DNA from: Synechococcus sp. UW140 | GTDB taxonomy: Bacteria > Cyanobacteriota > Cyanobacteriia > PCC-6307 > Cyanobiaceae | Reading direction: 5' to 3' | Assembly: GCF_900474295.1 (NCBI RefSeq) | Contig: NZ_UCOB01000020.1 | Location: 39,515 to 103,514 of the forward strand | DNA length: 64,000 nt | Shown here: piece after piece, positions 8,687 through 16,175 of the stretch | Layout of the letters: each line of letters starts with the position of its first letter | Numbering within the stretch: the first letter of the stretch is position 1 | Notes under the pieces: model-generated | What the model was told of the DNA's origin: nothing | The model's database searches: none | What the model saw: only the letters and a program-made list of their open reading frames with translations | Translations under genes and position numbers: made by a program

Positions 8687-9322
8687 GTGGTTGCAACACC
8701 TTCACGACCCGGCGTTCTCTCCCAAAAGACAACGCCTCAGATGTTGCAATCTGGAGTTTCGAAAAAAAATCAGGTTCATCTGACTGCCGGCAGCTCTATT
8801 CCTTTGTTGAGGAACAGCCTCTGGATCGTTGCCAATGGCATGGTCAAACTTGGTGCCGTGACTGAACAGGGCGATGAGTTGCTCCTCGGTCTTGTTGGTC
8901 CGAACGAGCCGTTTGGTGAGCCGCTGAGCATGGTGGAAGCCTATGAGGCCATCACACTCACCGATTGCGATCTGATTTGCCTCACGCTCGAGGAGATCGC
9001 CCAGTCTTCAGATCTGTCGATGCTGATGGTGAATGCGGTGGCTGCACGTGTGCGTCAGACAGAGTTCATGCTTTCTCTCCTCGGTTTGAGGCGGGTGGAA
9101 GATCGCGTGCGTGCCTTCCTCGAGCTGATGGCCCAGGACTACGGGCAGCCTTGCGATCAAGGCCTTCGCGTTGGACTGCGACTTACCCATCAGGAGATCG
9201 CAAGTGCCCTCAGTACGACACGAGTGACCGTGACGCGCGTTGTTGGTCAGCTCCGTGATCAGGGCTGGTTGACGCTTGATGCGCAGCGGCATCTGGTGAT
9301 CACCCATCTGCCGCAGCGCTGA
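8687..9322 (+). CDS. ptrA: CRP/FNR-family transcriptional regulator, PtrA-like
   Basis: A 211-aa CRP-type regulator with an N-terminal effector-domain jelly roll (about residues 30-115), a dimerisation helix, and a C-terminal winged helix (LTHQEIASALSTTRVTVTR, 167-189). The DNA-recognition helix is of the CRP type. In marine Synechococcus the CRP homologue next to pstS is PtrA, a second-tier phosphate-stress regulator; that name is assigned here by position and family. The start is GTG at 8687, with an in-frame ATG at 8741 as the alternative. The N-terminal domain is shorter than in CRP, and cAMP binding is not evident. Confidence 0.85.
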   Translation: MVATPSRPGVLSQKTTPQMLQSGVSKKNQVHLTAGSSIPLLRNSLWIVANGMVKLGAVTEQGDELLLGLVGPNEPFGEPLSMVEAYEAITLTDCDLICLTLEEIAQSSDLSMLMVNAVAARVRQTEFMLSLLGLRRVEDRVRAFLELMAQDYGQPCDQGLRVGLRLTHQEIASALSTTRVTVTRVVGQLRDQGWLTLDAQRHLVITHLPQR

Positions 9323-9375
9323 TCAACCGTCAGCGGTTCAGCTCCTTTTTGTTGGTTCAGGAAGCGGCAATTCTC

Positions 9376-9403
9376 AAAAAAAACGCCCCTCACACGAGGA
9401 GCG
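9376..9403 (-). terminator. Rho-independent terminator of tRNA-Pro
   Basis: Read on the minus strand: stem CGCTCCTC, loop GTGT, stem GAGGGGCG, then eight T residues (A-run 9376-9383 on the plus strand). One G-T pair sits in the stem. It lies 26 bp past the tRNA 3' end. Confidence 0.85.
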
Positions 9404-9428
9404 CTTGCCAGATGAGATTGGAACCGAA

Positions 9429-9502
9429 TCGGAGCGGCGGGATTTGAACCCACGACCCCCACTACCCCAAAGTGGTGCGCTACCAAGCTGCGCTACGCCC
9501 CG
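9429..9502 (-). tRNA. tRNA-Pro (anticodon GGG)
   Basis: A 74-nt cloverleaf on the minus strand. The acceptor CGGGGCG pairs with CGCTCCG (one G-T) with discriminator A. The D arm contains GCGCAGCTTGGTAGCGC. The anticodon stem CCACT/AGTGG encloses loop TTGGGGT, giving anticodon GGG. The T arm is GTGGG-TTCAAAT-CCCGC. CCA is not encoded. A terminator follows. Confidence 0.96.
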
Positions 9503-9516
9503 GCAGAACGAAGTTA

Positions 9517-9882
9517 TCACAAGGCATGTCGCCCTCTGTTCCTTCGGCGAATCCGCCGCAGCAAACGTTGGGTAAGAAGGTCGCGAGGGTCGCTGCTGTA
9601 ACCCCATAGGCGTAGCTGTCGTGCCAGCTGACGTAGCTCCCGAAGGCTCATCGAAGCGAGTTGGAGCTCGGGAAGTGTTCGCCAGGCTCGTGTGGTCATC
9701 GGCATGGCAGTCCCGCCTTTGCGGATGTCGATCGACAGAGTCCCTTCGGCGAGCCACTCCGGTATCAGCACCATCAGAACGGCAATCAGCCCATACAGCT
9801 CAACCAGTCCCTTCGGAAGGGGATGCAGCTGACGTCGCTGTCGGGGGTCTGGTGGAGCCGACACGGACTGTGTAAACAGCAA
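9517..9882 (-). CDS. Conserved hypothetical membrane-anchored protein
   Basis: A 121-aa protein with one hydrophobic segment (LVELYGLIAVLMVLIPEWL, about residues 26-44). A basic helical C-terminal part (LRELRQLARQLRLWGYSSDP...LLTQRLLRRI) resembles the SAP-like or Rho-N-like helix-extended-loop-helix motif of nucleic-acid-binding proteins. It lies directly upstream of tRNA-Pro on the same strand. Function unknown; the SAP-like reading is inference. Confidence 0.6.
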   Translation of the reverse strand: MLFTQSVSAPPDPRQRRQLHPLPKGLVELYGLIAVLMVLIPEWLAEGTLSIDIRKGGTAMPMTTRAWRTLPELQLASMSLRELRQLARQLRLWGYSSDPRDLLTQRLLRRIRRRNRGRHAL

Positions 9883-9933
9883 AACAGGTGCTTCACCATG
9901 GCAGTAACACAGCCGCTTGAGGCGCTGTGGTGG

Positions 9934-10095
9934 TCAGATCTGAAGGGAGTCTCCGCCTTCGACGCTTGGGCTGCGCCATAGAAGTGGTGGCGCATCGGAG
10001 CGACTGGGGCGGAGGCTGAAGGCAAGGCCGATCACCACCAGAAGGGTCAGCAGGATGGCGGTCAACACCACCCAGTCAGGCCAAGCGGGTTTCAT
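9934..10095 (-). CDS. 53-aa single-TM protein coupled to msrA
   Basis: A 53-aa ORF starting ATG at 10095, whose start overlaps the msrA stop codon by 4 nt (ATGA). This arrangement strongly suggests translation. The N-terminal half is one transmembrane helix ([19 protein letters not shown], residues 8-26) after a short MKPAWPD head; the C-terminal half is polar. The family is not recognised. A membrane microprotein translated with a methionine sulfoxide reductase is plausible. Confidence 0.6.
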   Translation of the reverse strand: MKPAWPDWVVLTAILLTLLVVIGLAFSLRPSRSDAPPLLWRSPSVEGGDSLQI

Positions 10096-10808
10096 GCCAG
10101 CGCGATCGGACTGTTGTCCCCACGCAGCACGCAGTGACTAATCGACCAGTCGTAGTACTTCCAGACGCTGGCAGGCAGTTTGTAGGCGCAACCATCGAAC
10201 TGCTCCAGAAGCACGCCGCTCGGCATGGCGGAGCAATAAGGACGACTTCCTGGTTTGGCTAGGTATTGCTGGTGATACGACTCTGCGGCGAAGAAGGGCT
10301 GATCGGCCTTGATCTCCGTTGTGATTGCTCCGAGTCCCCTGTCGTTCAGCCCCTTTTGGTAAGCAGCCTGACTGGCCAGGGCCAGCTGCAGCTGTCGCGC
10401 TGTTGTCGTGTAGATCGCCGAGCGGTACTGACTGCCACGGTCGTTGCCTTGTCGGTCCCCTTGGGTGGGGTCGTGGCATTCCCAGAACAGCTTGAGCAGA
10501 TCACTGAAATCGAGAGCAGGCGTGCTCCAGACCACGCGCACCACCTCGGTGTGGCCGCTACGGCCGCTGCACACCTCGTCGTAGCTGGGGTTGGGGCTGT
10601 GACCTCCTGCGTATCCAACAGCGGTCGTCACCACGCCAGGAAGGCGCCAAAAGCCTTTTTCCGCTCCCCAGAAACAGCCGCAGCCGAAGACCACTTCCTC
10701 CTGGTCGTCCATCAGCGGGGCATTCAACGACGTGCTCAGCACGGCATGTCGCAGCGGTTCTGCGTTGGGACGCTGAGAAGCTTCGCCGGTCAACCAAGAA
10801 GGCAGCAT
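10092..10808 (-). CDS. msrA: Peptide methionine-S-sulfoxide reductase
   Basis: Repairs methionine-S-sulfoxide in oxidised proteins. 238 aa; the active site [10 protein letters not shown] carries the catalytic Cys45 of GCFWG plus an extra Cys43 two residues earlier. Downstream motifs GYAGG and the HTEVVRV strand are typical. The N-terminal extension of about 35 aa is longer than the minimal MsrA. It is followed by the overlapping 53-aa membrane gene. Probably cytoplasmic. Confidence 0.93.
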   Translation of the reverse strand: MLPSWLTGEASQRPNAEPLRHAVLSTSLNAPLMDDQEEVVFGCGCFWGAEKGFWRLPGVVTTAVGYAGGHSPNPSYDEVCSGRSGHTEVVRVVWSTPALDFSDLLKLFWECHDPTQGDRQGNDRGSQYRSAIYTTTARQLQLALASQAAYQKGLNDRGLGAITTEIKADQPFFAAESYHQQYLAKPGSRPYCSAMPSGVLLEQFDGCAYKLPASVWKYYDWSISHCVLRGDNSPIALA

Positions 10809-10833
10809 CGAGGCATCGTGAACTGACTCCAGG

Positions 10834-11085
10834 TTAGGAATCCTGAGCAGGCTGCAGCTGAATGTGATTCAGCAGGGTGGTGACAAAGGCGAAGAGCAGA
10901 AAAGGAAGGCTGAGCACCAGAATCAGGCCAACGCCAACCAGGGCAAAGATGGGGCGACTGGAACCCATCAAGCCCAGCCCCGCCGCCAGGCTGACGAAAA
11001 TAACCGCCATCCAGGCGAGAACCTGGGCATAGATGTCACCGAAGGTGAGGGTGCAACGCACCGCGTATTGGTTGGCGGTGGACAT
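10834..11085 (-). CDS. Small two-TM hypothetical protein
   Basis: An 83-aa protein with two hydrophobic helices (about 22-42 and 46-70), a short glycine turn between them, and a polar tail. It is not recognised beyond being a conserved-looking membrane protein. It lies between the ABC exporter and msrA on the same strand, 25 bp from the msrA start, so all may be co-transcribed. Confidence 0.6.
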   Translation of the reverse strand: MSTANQYAVRCTLTFGDIYAQVLAWMAVIFVSLAAGLGLMGSSRPIFALVGVGLILVLSLPFLLFAFVTTLLNHIQLQPAQDS

Positions 11086-11134
11086 GGTGATGCAACCCTG
11101 AAACGGCCTCTTCAGCTAAGCCAGGAATCCGCTA

Positions 11135-12886
11135 TCAGGCCACCGCTTCGAGACGTTCCGAAGCCTGTTCCCGTTCCCAGAGACGTTTATAAAGACCCTC
11201 TTCTTGGACCAAGTCGCGGTGATGACCTTGCTGGACCAGGGTTCCTTGTTCGATCACGAGAATCCGATCGCAGGCAGCAGCAGCAGACAGTTGATGGCTG
11301 ATCATCACGATCGTTCGTTCACGCTGATTGCGGATCGATGCCAAGATCGCTGCGGCAGTGTTGTTGTCCACGCTGGCGAGGGCGTCATCGAGGACCAGCA
11401 CTGGCGATGTCATCAGCAGGGCTCTTCCTAAGGCGGTGCGTTGGCGCTGGCCGCCACTCAACGTGATTCCACGTTCGCCCACCAGCGTGTCAAAGCCATC
11501 GGGGAAGCCGCGGACATCATCCAGCAGGCGAGCCTGCTCGGCAGCCGCCTCCACTCGTGCTGTGTTGGCTTCCGGATCGCCATATCGGAGGTTGTCCGCA
11601 AGGCTGCTGGTGAAGAGATACCCCTCCTGGGGCACCAGGGCGATCTGCTGGCGTAGATCGCTGAGTCGCATTGTTGTTAGATCACAGTCATCGAGGAACA
11701 GCTGACCCCCGCTCACGTTCACCATGCGACCCAGGGCCCGGGCCAGGGTTGTTTTGCCGCAGCCAACAGGACCCACCACTGCCACCAACTCACCCGGCTC
11801 AATCACGAAGGAGAGCTTGGAAAGCGTGTCGCGATCGCTGTCCTCGTAGCGAATGGAAAGTTGTCGGGCTTCGATCCTGCCGAGCACAGGAGTCGACAGT
11901 GTTTGAGGTACTTCTGGGTCTGCAATCACCGGTGTGCGCTGGAGGAGTTCCTCAACACGCTCAAGACTCACTTGGCCTGTTTGGAAGGTGTTGAGGGTGA
12001 AGCCGAGCAGAGCCGTGGGAAAGACCAGGCGCTCTACATAAAGGATCAGTGCCACCAGGCCACCGATGCTGAGCGTGCCCGCTTCCAGTTGTCCGCTTCC
12101 CAGGGCCAGCAGCAAGAGCAGAGAAATAGACGAGATGCCCTCTAAGAGCGGGAACAGCGTGCTTCGCGTACGGGCCAGCCGAATCGCAGCATCGCGGTAG
12201 TTGTCGTTTCGAGCTTCGAAGGCTTGTTGCTCTTGGGCTTCCTGGCCGTAGATCTTGATAGCGGCGATGCCAGAGAGGTCTTCTTGGATCAGCTCGCTCA
12301 GGCCGGCCAGTTGTTCCTGCTGGCGGCGCTGCTGGCGCATCATCCGCCCTCCAAACAGGCGCACAGTGCCAAGCATCACTGGGTAGAGCGCGATCGCCGC
12401 CACGGTGAGTCCAGGATCGATCGCCAGCATCGCCGGGAGGGTGAATGCATAAGCCAGGCCGGTGTTCGTCAGGCTCAGCACGGCACAGCCCAGAAGTCGA
12501 CGCACGTTTTCCACGTCGCTTGTGGCTCGGCTGATCACCTCTCCGCTGCCTGTTTCCTGCACCCAGCCAGGGTCCTGCCGAAGCATGTGGTCGAACAACC
12601 GCTGGCGAAGTTCCACTTCCACCTGCCGGCCAACGCCGAACACCAGCTGCCTGGAAATCAGACGCACCACACCCATCGAGCTCGCCAGCACGACAATCCA
12701 GCCGGCCTGACGAAGAACATCGTTAATGGCAAAGCCGTCTTGTAGGTCGTCGATCACCCTCCTCACCTCAAGGGGGATGGTCACGCTCAGCATGTTGACG
12801 ACCACCAAGGCCACGGCCCCGAGCAGAACCGTGCGCCGATGCGGGCGAAGGTAGCGACCGATCAGATCGAGACGGAAGGCTGCCAT
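11135..12886 (-). CDS. ABC exporter, fused permease-ATPase (MsbA/MDR-like)
   Basis: A 583-aa half-transporter. The N-terminal six-helix ABC_membrane domain spans about residues 15-310. The nucleotide-binding domain has Walker A GPVGCGKTT (near 374), Q-loop LVPQEG, signature LSGGQRQR, Walker B VLVLDDALAS and H-loop MISHQLS. Note Asp rather than Glu after the first Walker B Asp (LDDA), a substitution at the usual catalytic carboxylate that also occurs in heterodimeric exporters. The substrate is unknown (lipid, drug or peptide). It diverges from trpD. Confidence 0.9.
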   Translation of the reverse strand: MAAFRLDLIGRYLRPHRRTVLLGAVALVVVNMLSVTIPLEVRRVIDDLQDGFAINDVLRQAGWIVVLASSMGVVRLISRQLVFGVGRQVEVELRQRLFDHMLRQDPGWVQETGSGEVISRATSDVENVRRLLGCAVLSLTNTGLAYAFTLPAMLAIDPGLTVAAIALYPVMLGTVRLFGGRMMRQQRRQQEQLAGLSELIQEDLSGIAAIKIYGQEAQEQQAFEARNDNYRDAAIRLARTRSTLFPLLEGISSISLLLLLALGSGQLEAGTLSIGGLVALILYVERLVFPTALLGFTLNTFQTGQVSLERVEELLQRTPVIADPEVPQTLSTPVLGRIEARQLSIRYEDSDRDTLSKLSFVIEPGELVAVVGPVGCGKTTLARALGRMVNVSGGQLFLDDCDLTTMRLSDLRQQIALVPQEGYLFTSSLADNLRYGDPEANTARVEAAAEQARLLDDVRGFPDGFDTLVGERGITLSGGQRQRTALGRALLMTSPVLVLDDALASVDNNTAAAILASIRNQRERTIVMISHQLSAAAACDRILVIEQGTLVQQGHHRDLVQEEGLYKRLWEREQASERLEAVA

Positions 12887-13003
12887 CCGTGGGTGAGCGC
12901 AGGCAACAACCTAGGCACCGACCCCTGCGGCAAGTGTGGGGCTTGGCCGTTGGCCTAAAGGTTGCGCGTCGGAACCGCTGAAGAGGGCCTGAATCGAGAT
13001 TTG

Positions 13004-13033
13004 ATGCGCTTCTGGCCAGACGCCATCTTTTAA
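13004..13033 (+). CDS. Possible trpD leader peptide (9 codons, one Trp)
   Basis: ATG CGC TTC TGG CCA GAC GCC ATC TTT TAA encodes MRFWPDAIF. It ends 9 nt before a perfect hairpin and 29 nt before a terminator hairpin that precedes trpD. A single Trp codon is weak evidence, and no strong ribosome-binding site is seen. It is listed because a leader peptide, hairpin, terminator and trp gene form the layout of a transcription attenuator. Confidence 0.3.
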   Translation: MRFWPDAIF

Positions 13034-13042
13034 GGGATATTG

Positions 13043-13091
13043 GATGGGTCCCCATCACCCGGCCCGGCGTGCTCAGCACCCGGGTTTTTTT
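13043..13091 (+). terminator. Tandem hairpins with T-run upstream of trpD (possible attenuator)
   Basis: Hairpin 1 is GATGGG (13043-13048)/CCCATC (13051-13056) with a 2-nt spacer, so part of the stem must open. Hairpin 2 is CCCGG (13063-13067), a bulged C, GTGC, loop TCA, GCAC, CCGGG (13080-13084), then seven T residues (13085-13091). The trpD ATG is at 13102. It sits in a divergent intergenic region where no upstream plus-strand gene ends, so a simple gene-end terminator is not expected. Confidence 0.65.
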
Positions 13092-13101
13092 CTGTCCACT
13101 C

Positions 13102-14148
13102 ATGCCGAATCCATCCGTCTCCTGGCCACAACTGTTGGAACATCTCCTGCAGGGGGGCTCGCTTCGTGAAGACGAAGCCACAGCCTTGATGGAGGCCTGG
13201 CTCTCGGAAGCGCTCACACCGGTTCAGACCGGTGCCTTCCTTGTGGCGCTCCGAGCACGGCCTGTGAATGGCACAGAACTTGCGGCCATGGCCCGGGTCT
13301 TGCGTCAGGCCTGCCCGTTGCCCTGTGCGAGGCCCAATCTGTTGATGGTGGATACCTGCGGCACCGGTGGTGATGGCGCAGACACCTTCAATATTTCCAC
13401 TGCGGTGGCTTTGACCGCGGCGGCCTGTGGTGCGGTGGTGGCCAAGCACGGCAATCGCAGCGCCAGCGGCAAGGTGGGATCAGCCGATGTGCTTGAGGGG
13501 TTGGGGCTTGACCTGAAGGCTGCTGCCGCCCGGGTGGTGGATGTTCTCCCCAAGGCTGGGGTCACCTTTTTGTTCGCACCTGCCTGGCACCCCGCCCTGG
13601 TCAATCTGGCTCCCCTTCGGCGCAGTCTTGGTGTGCGCACAGTGTTCAACCTGCTGGGGCCCCTGGTGAATCCGCTCCAGCCCGATGGCCAGGTTCTGGG
13701 CGTTGCCCGCCCCGACCTGCTGGATCCGATGGCGGAAGCTTTGCAGCGTCTGGGTCAGCAGCGAGCCGTTGTGGTGCATGGTGCCGGCGGCCTGGATGAG
13801 GCGTCCTTGGCGGGTCCGAATGATCTGCGCATCATCGAGGCCGGCCAGCTCCGTTCCGAGTCGATCACCCCCGCTGATCTGGGCTTGCAGGAGGCGCCGC
13901 TATCCGACCTGAAGGGGGGTGATCTTGAGATGAACAAGACGATCCTCCGTGATCTTCTCCAGGGTCGTGGCACTGCAGCGCAGCGGGATGTGGTGGCCTT
14001 CAACACTGCTTTGGTGCTCTGGGTTGCTGGTGTTCAAACCGATCTCCGTGCTGGTGCCCAGCAAGCTCTGGCCTGCCTAGAGGAAGGTCGTGCTTGGCAG
14101 CGGCTTGAGACCCTCAGCCAGGGGTTGCGCGGCGGCGAGGAACAATAA
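13102..14148 (+). CDS. trpD: Anthranilate phosphoribosyltransferase
   Basis: Second step of tryptophan synthesis: transfers phosphoribose from PRPP to anthranilate. 348 aa from ATG 13102; an in-frame GTG at 13069 lies inside a terminator hairpin and is disfavoured. The PRPP loop DTCGTGGDG, the [15 protein letters not shown] motif and the NLLGPLVNP motif are all present. It is isolated from other trp genes, as usual in cyanobacteria, and followed 35 bp later by carA. Confidence 0.95.
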   Translation: MPNPSVSWPQLLEHLLQGGSLREDEATALMEAWLSEALTPVQTGAFLVALRARPVNGTELAAMARVLRQACPLPCARPNLLMVDTCGTGGDGADTFNISTAVALTAAACGAVVAKHGNRSASGKVGSADVLEGLGLDLKAAAARVVDVLPKAGVTFLFAPAWHPALVNLAPLRRSLGVRTVFNLLGPLVNPLQPDGQVLGVARPDLLDPMAEALQRLGQQRAVVVHGAGGLDEASLAGPNDLRIIEAGQLRSESITPADLGLQEAPLSDLKGGDLEMNKTILRDLLQGRGTAAQRDVVAFNTALVLWVAGVQTDLRAGAQQALACLEEGRAWQRLETLSQGLRGGEEQ

Positions 14149-14183
14149 GAAGACGAACTGTTGTTCCCAGGGTCTGCTTGCCC

Positions 14184-15326
14184 ATGACTTTTGCCACCTC
14201 CAAGGCCCCGGCAGTGCTTGTGCTGGCGGATGGCACGGTGTTCCAGGGGCTGGCGTGTGGTCGGCGCGGCAGCGTCGTTGGTGAGGTGGTGTTCAACACC
14301 GGCATGACCGGTTACCAGGAAGTGATGACTGATCCCAGCTACTCCGGTCAGCTGGTCACGTTCACCTACCCGGAGCTCGGCAACACGGGGGTGAATGATC
14401 AGGATCAGGAGGCTGACCAGCCCCATGCCCTGGGGCTGATTGCTCGTCAGCTGGCTCCGCTCGCTAGCAATTGGCGCTGTAGTCAGAGCCTGCCCGATTG
14501 GCTTGATCATCACGGGGTGATCGGTATCCATGGAATCGACACCCGTGCCTTGGTCCGTCACCTGCGCGATGCAGGAGCGATGAATGGGGTGATCAGTTCG
14601 GATGGACGTTCGCCTCAGGCTCTGCTCGAAGACCTCAGGTCGGCCCCATCCATGCAGGGCCTAAACCTGGCCGATCGTGTCAGCACAACAGAGGCCTACA
14701 CCTGGACCAGTCGCTGTGCCGCTGCGTTCGACCAGCGACTCCAGCCTCGCCCCGAGAGTCCTTTTCGCGTTGTGGCGATTGATTTCGGTATTAAACGCGC
14801 CATCCTTGATCGCCTCGTGGGCCACGGTTGCGAGGTGATCGTTCTGCCTGCATCCACGACCCTGGATGAGGTGATCCGCCATCAGCCCGAGGGTGTGTTT
14901 CTCTCCAATGGACCGGGTGACCCCTCTGCTGTGACCGGAGGTATCGCCCTGGCCAAAGGACTACTGCAGCACAAGAACCTGCCGTTATTCGGGATCTGCC
15001 TGGGTCATCAAATTCTCGGCCTGGCGCTGGGGGGGACCACCTTCAAGCTGGCGTTTGGTCATCGCGGCCTCAATCACCCCTGCGGCACCACGGGTCAGGT
15101 GGAGATCACGAGTCAGAACCATGGTTTTGCCCTTGATGCCCAGTCATTACCTACCGACAGCGTTGTGGTGACCCACCTCAATCTCAACGACCAGACCGTG
15201 GCAGCCATGGCCCATGCCCATCAGCCGGTGTTCGGTGTGCAGTACCACCCTGAGGCCAGCCCTGGTCCCCACGATGCGGACCATCATTTCGCGCGATTTG
15301 TTGAGCTGATGGCAGAACGTCGCTGA
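14184..15326 (+). CDS. carA: Carbamoyl-phosphate synthase small subunit
   Basis: Glutamine amidotransferase subunit that supplies ammonia to CarB for arginine and pyrimidine synthesis. 380 aa. The N-terminal CPSase small-chain domain has [15 protein letters not shown]. The class I amidotransferase domain has the nucleophile Cys in [11 protein letters not shown] and the His-x-Glu pair in [12 protein letters not shown] 14184 is preferred over an in-frame TTG at 14178. carB is not adjacent. Confidence 0.95.
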   Translation: MTFATSKAPAVLVLADGTVFQGLACGRRGSVVGEVVFNTGMTGYQEVMTDPSYSGQLVTFTYPELGNTGVNDQDQEADQPHALGLIARQLAPLASNWRCSQSLPDWLDHHGVIGIHGIDTRALVRHLRDAGAMNGVISSDGRSPQALLEDLRSAPSMQGLNLADRVSTTEAYTWTSRCAAAFDQRLQPRPESPFRVVAIDFGIKRAILDRLVGHGCEVIVLPASTTLDEVIRHQPEGVFLSNGPGDPSAVTGGIALAKGLLQHKNLPLFGICLGHQILGLALGGTTFKLAFGHRGLNHPCGTTGQVEITSQNHGFALDAQSLPTDSVVVTHLNLNDQTVAAMAHAHQPVFGVQYHPEASPGPHDADHHFARFVELMAERR

Positions 15327-15390
15327 CGGTGGTCCTCCCGCTGCAAGCTCCCTACACTTCGGCACAACGCGCCTGAGGGGGACTGTTTCC

Positions 15391-15756
15391 ATTACTGAAC
15401 TGCAGCGACTCACCGTTTCTCTCCGCGGTGGCTTCGAGCAGCGTGACAACTGCCTGTTGTTTCACTTCACCGGCCAGTTGGATGCGTATTCCGAGAAGCA
15501 ATTTCTGACCTACGTCAGTGATGTGCTTAAGGCCAATACCTCTTCATTGGTGATCGATCTCAGCAAGATCGATTTTCTTGATTCCTCCGGACTCGGAGCG
15601 ATGGTGCAACTGGCCAAGCAGTGCAACGACGCCAAACGCAGCTTTCTTGTGGTGGGCAATGCCCGGGTGGCCCAGACCGTCAAGCTGGTTCGCCTGGAGG
15701 AGTTCCTCCATCTCGTTCCCGATTTGGATAGTGCTCTCAGCAAGTTGGCGGCTTGA
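15391..15756 (+). CDS. STAS-domain anti-sigma-factor antagonist (start codon ATT?)
   Basis: A SpoIIAA/RsbV-like STAS protein that would bind an RsbW-type anti-sigma kinase and be switched by serine phosphorylation. The conserved IDFLDSSGLGAMVQLAK segment holds the phosphorylatable Ser. The frame has no ATG or GTG upstream. The only listed alternative, TTG 15457, would cut away the first STAS beta-strand (LTVSLRGGFEQRDN). ATT at 15391 lies 9 nt after a strong Shine-Dalgarno-like GAGGGGG, so an ATT start (121 aa) is proposed. CTG at 15373 or 15400 is possible. It overlaps the next gene by TTGA. Confidence 0.75.
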   Translation: MTELQRLTVSLRGGFEQRDNCLLFHFTGQLDAYSEKQFLTYVSDVLKANTSSLVIDLSKIDFLDSSGLGAMVQLAKQCNDAKRSFLVVGNARVAQTVKLVRLEEFLHLVPDLDSALSKLAA

Positions 15757-16160
15757 CCGATTGGATTCGATCACAGCAGGGCCGCGGTGGTGCTGCTGAG
15801 CTTGGACCTTTACAACTTGCTTGGTTAGGAGATGCTGTTTGGGAGCTGCATCAACGTCTGCGCCATTGCCGCCATCCCGGTCGCTCAGATGATTTGCACC
15901 GGGCCGTGGTGGCGGAGGTGAAAGCAGACGCCCAGGCTTCGGTTTTAGACACTCTCGATCCTTTTCTCTCCGATCAGGAAAGGGATCTTGTCCGTCGTGG
16001 CCGCAATCGGGCTGGTCGTGGCCCTCGCCGGGGAGAAGGATCTGTGTATGGACGGGCCACGGGATTTGAGACAATGGTTGGCTGGCTCTTTTTGCAGAAT
16101 CCGGCCCGGCTTGCCGAGCTGTTGGATCGACTGGAGGAGACCGAAAACGACCTGTCATAG
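15753..16160 (+). CDS. mrnC: Mini-ribonuclease III
   Basis: A 135-aa RNase III-family endonuclease without a dsRNA-binding domain, which matures 23S rRNA or processes structured RNA. LAWLGDAVWELHQR holds the catalytic GDA(V/A)xE core. VGWLFLQNPARLAELL is the C-terminal helix with the second acidic set near its start (ETMVG). The TTG start overlaps the STAS stop (TTGA), so the two are probably coupled. It is followed 15 bp later by rlmB, itself an rRNA modification gene. Confidence 0.88.
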   Translation: MTDWIRSQQGRGGAAELGPLQLAWLGDAVWELHQRLRHCRHPGRSDDLHRAVVAEVKADAQASVLDTLDPFLSDQERDLVRRGRNRAGRGPRRGEGSVYGRATGFETMVGWLFLQNPARLAELLDRLEETENDLS

Positions 16161-16175
16161 CCCTCTGTTTCGTTC

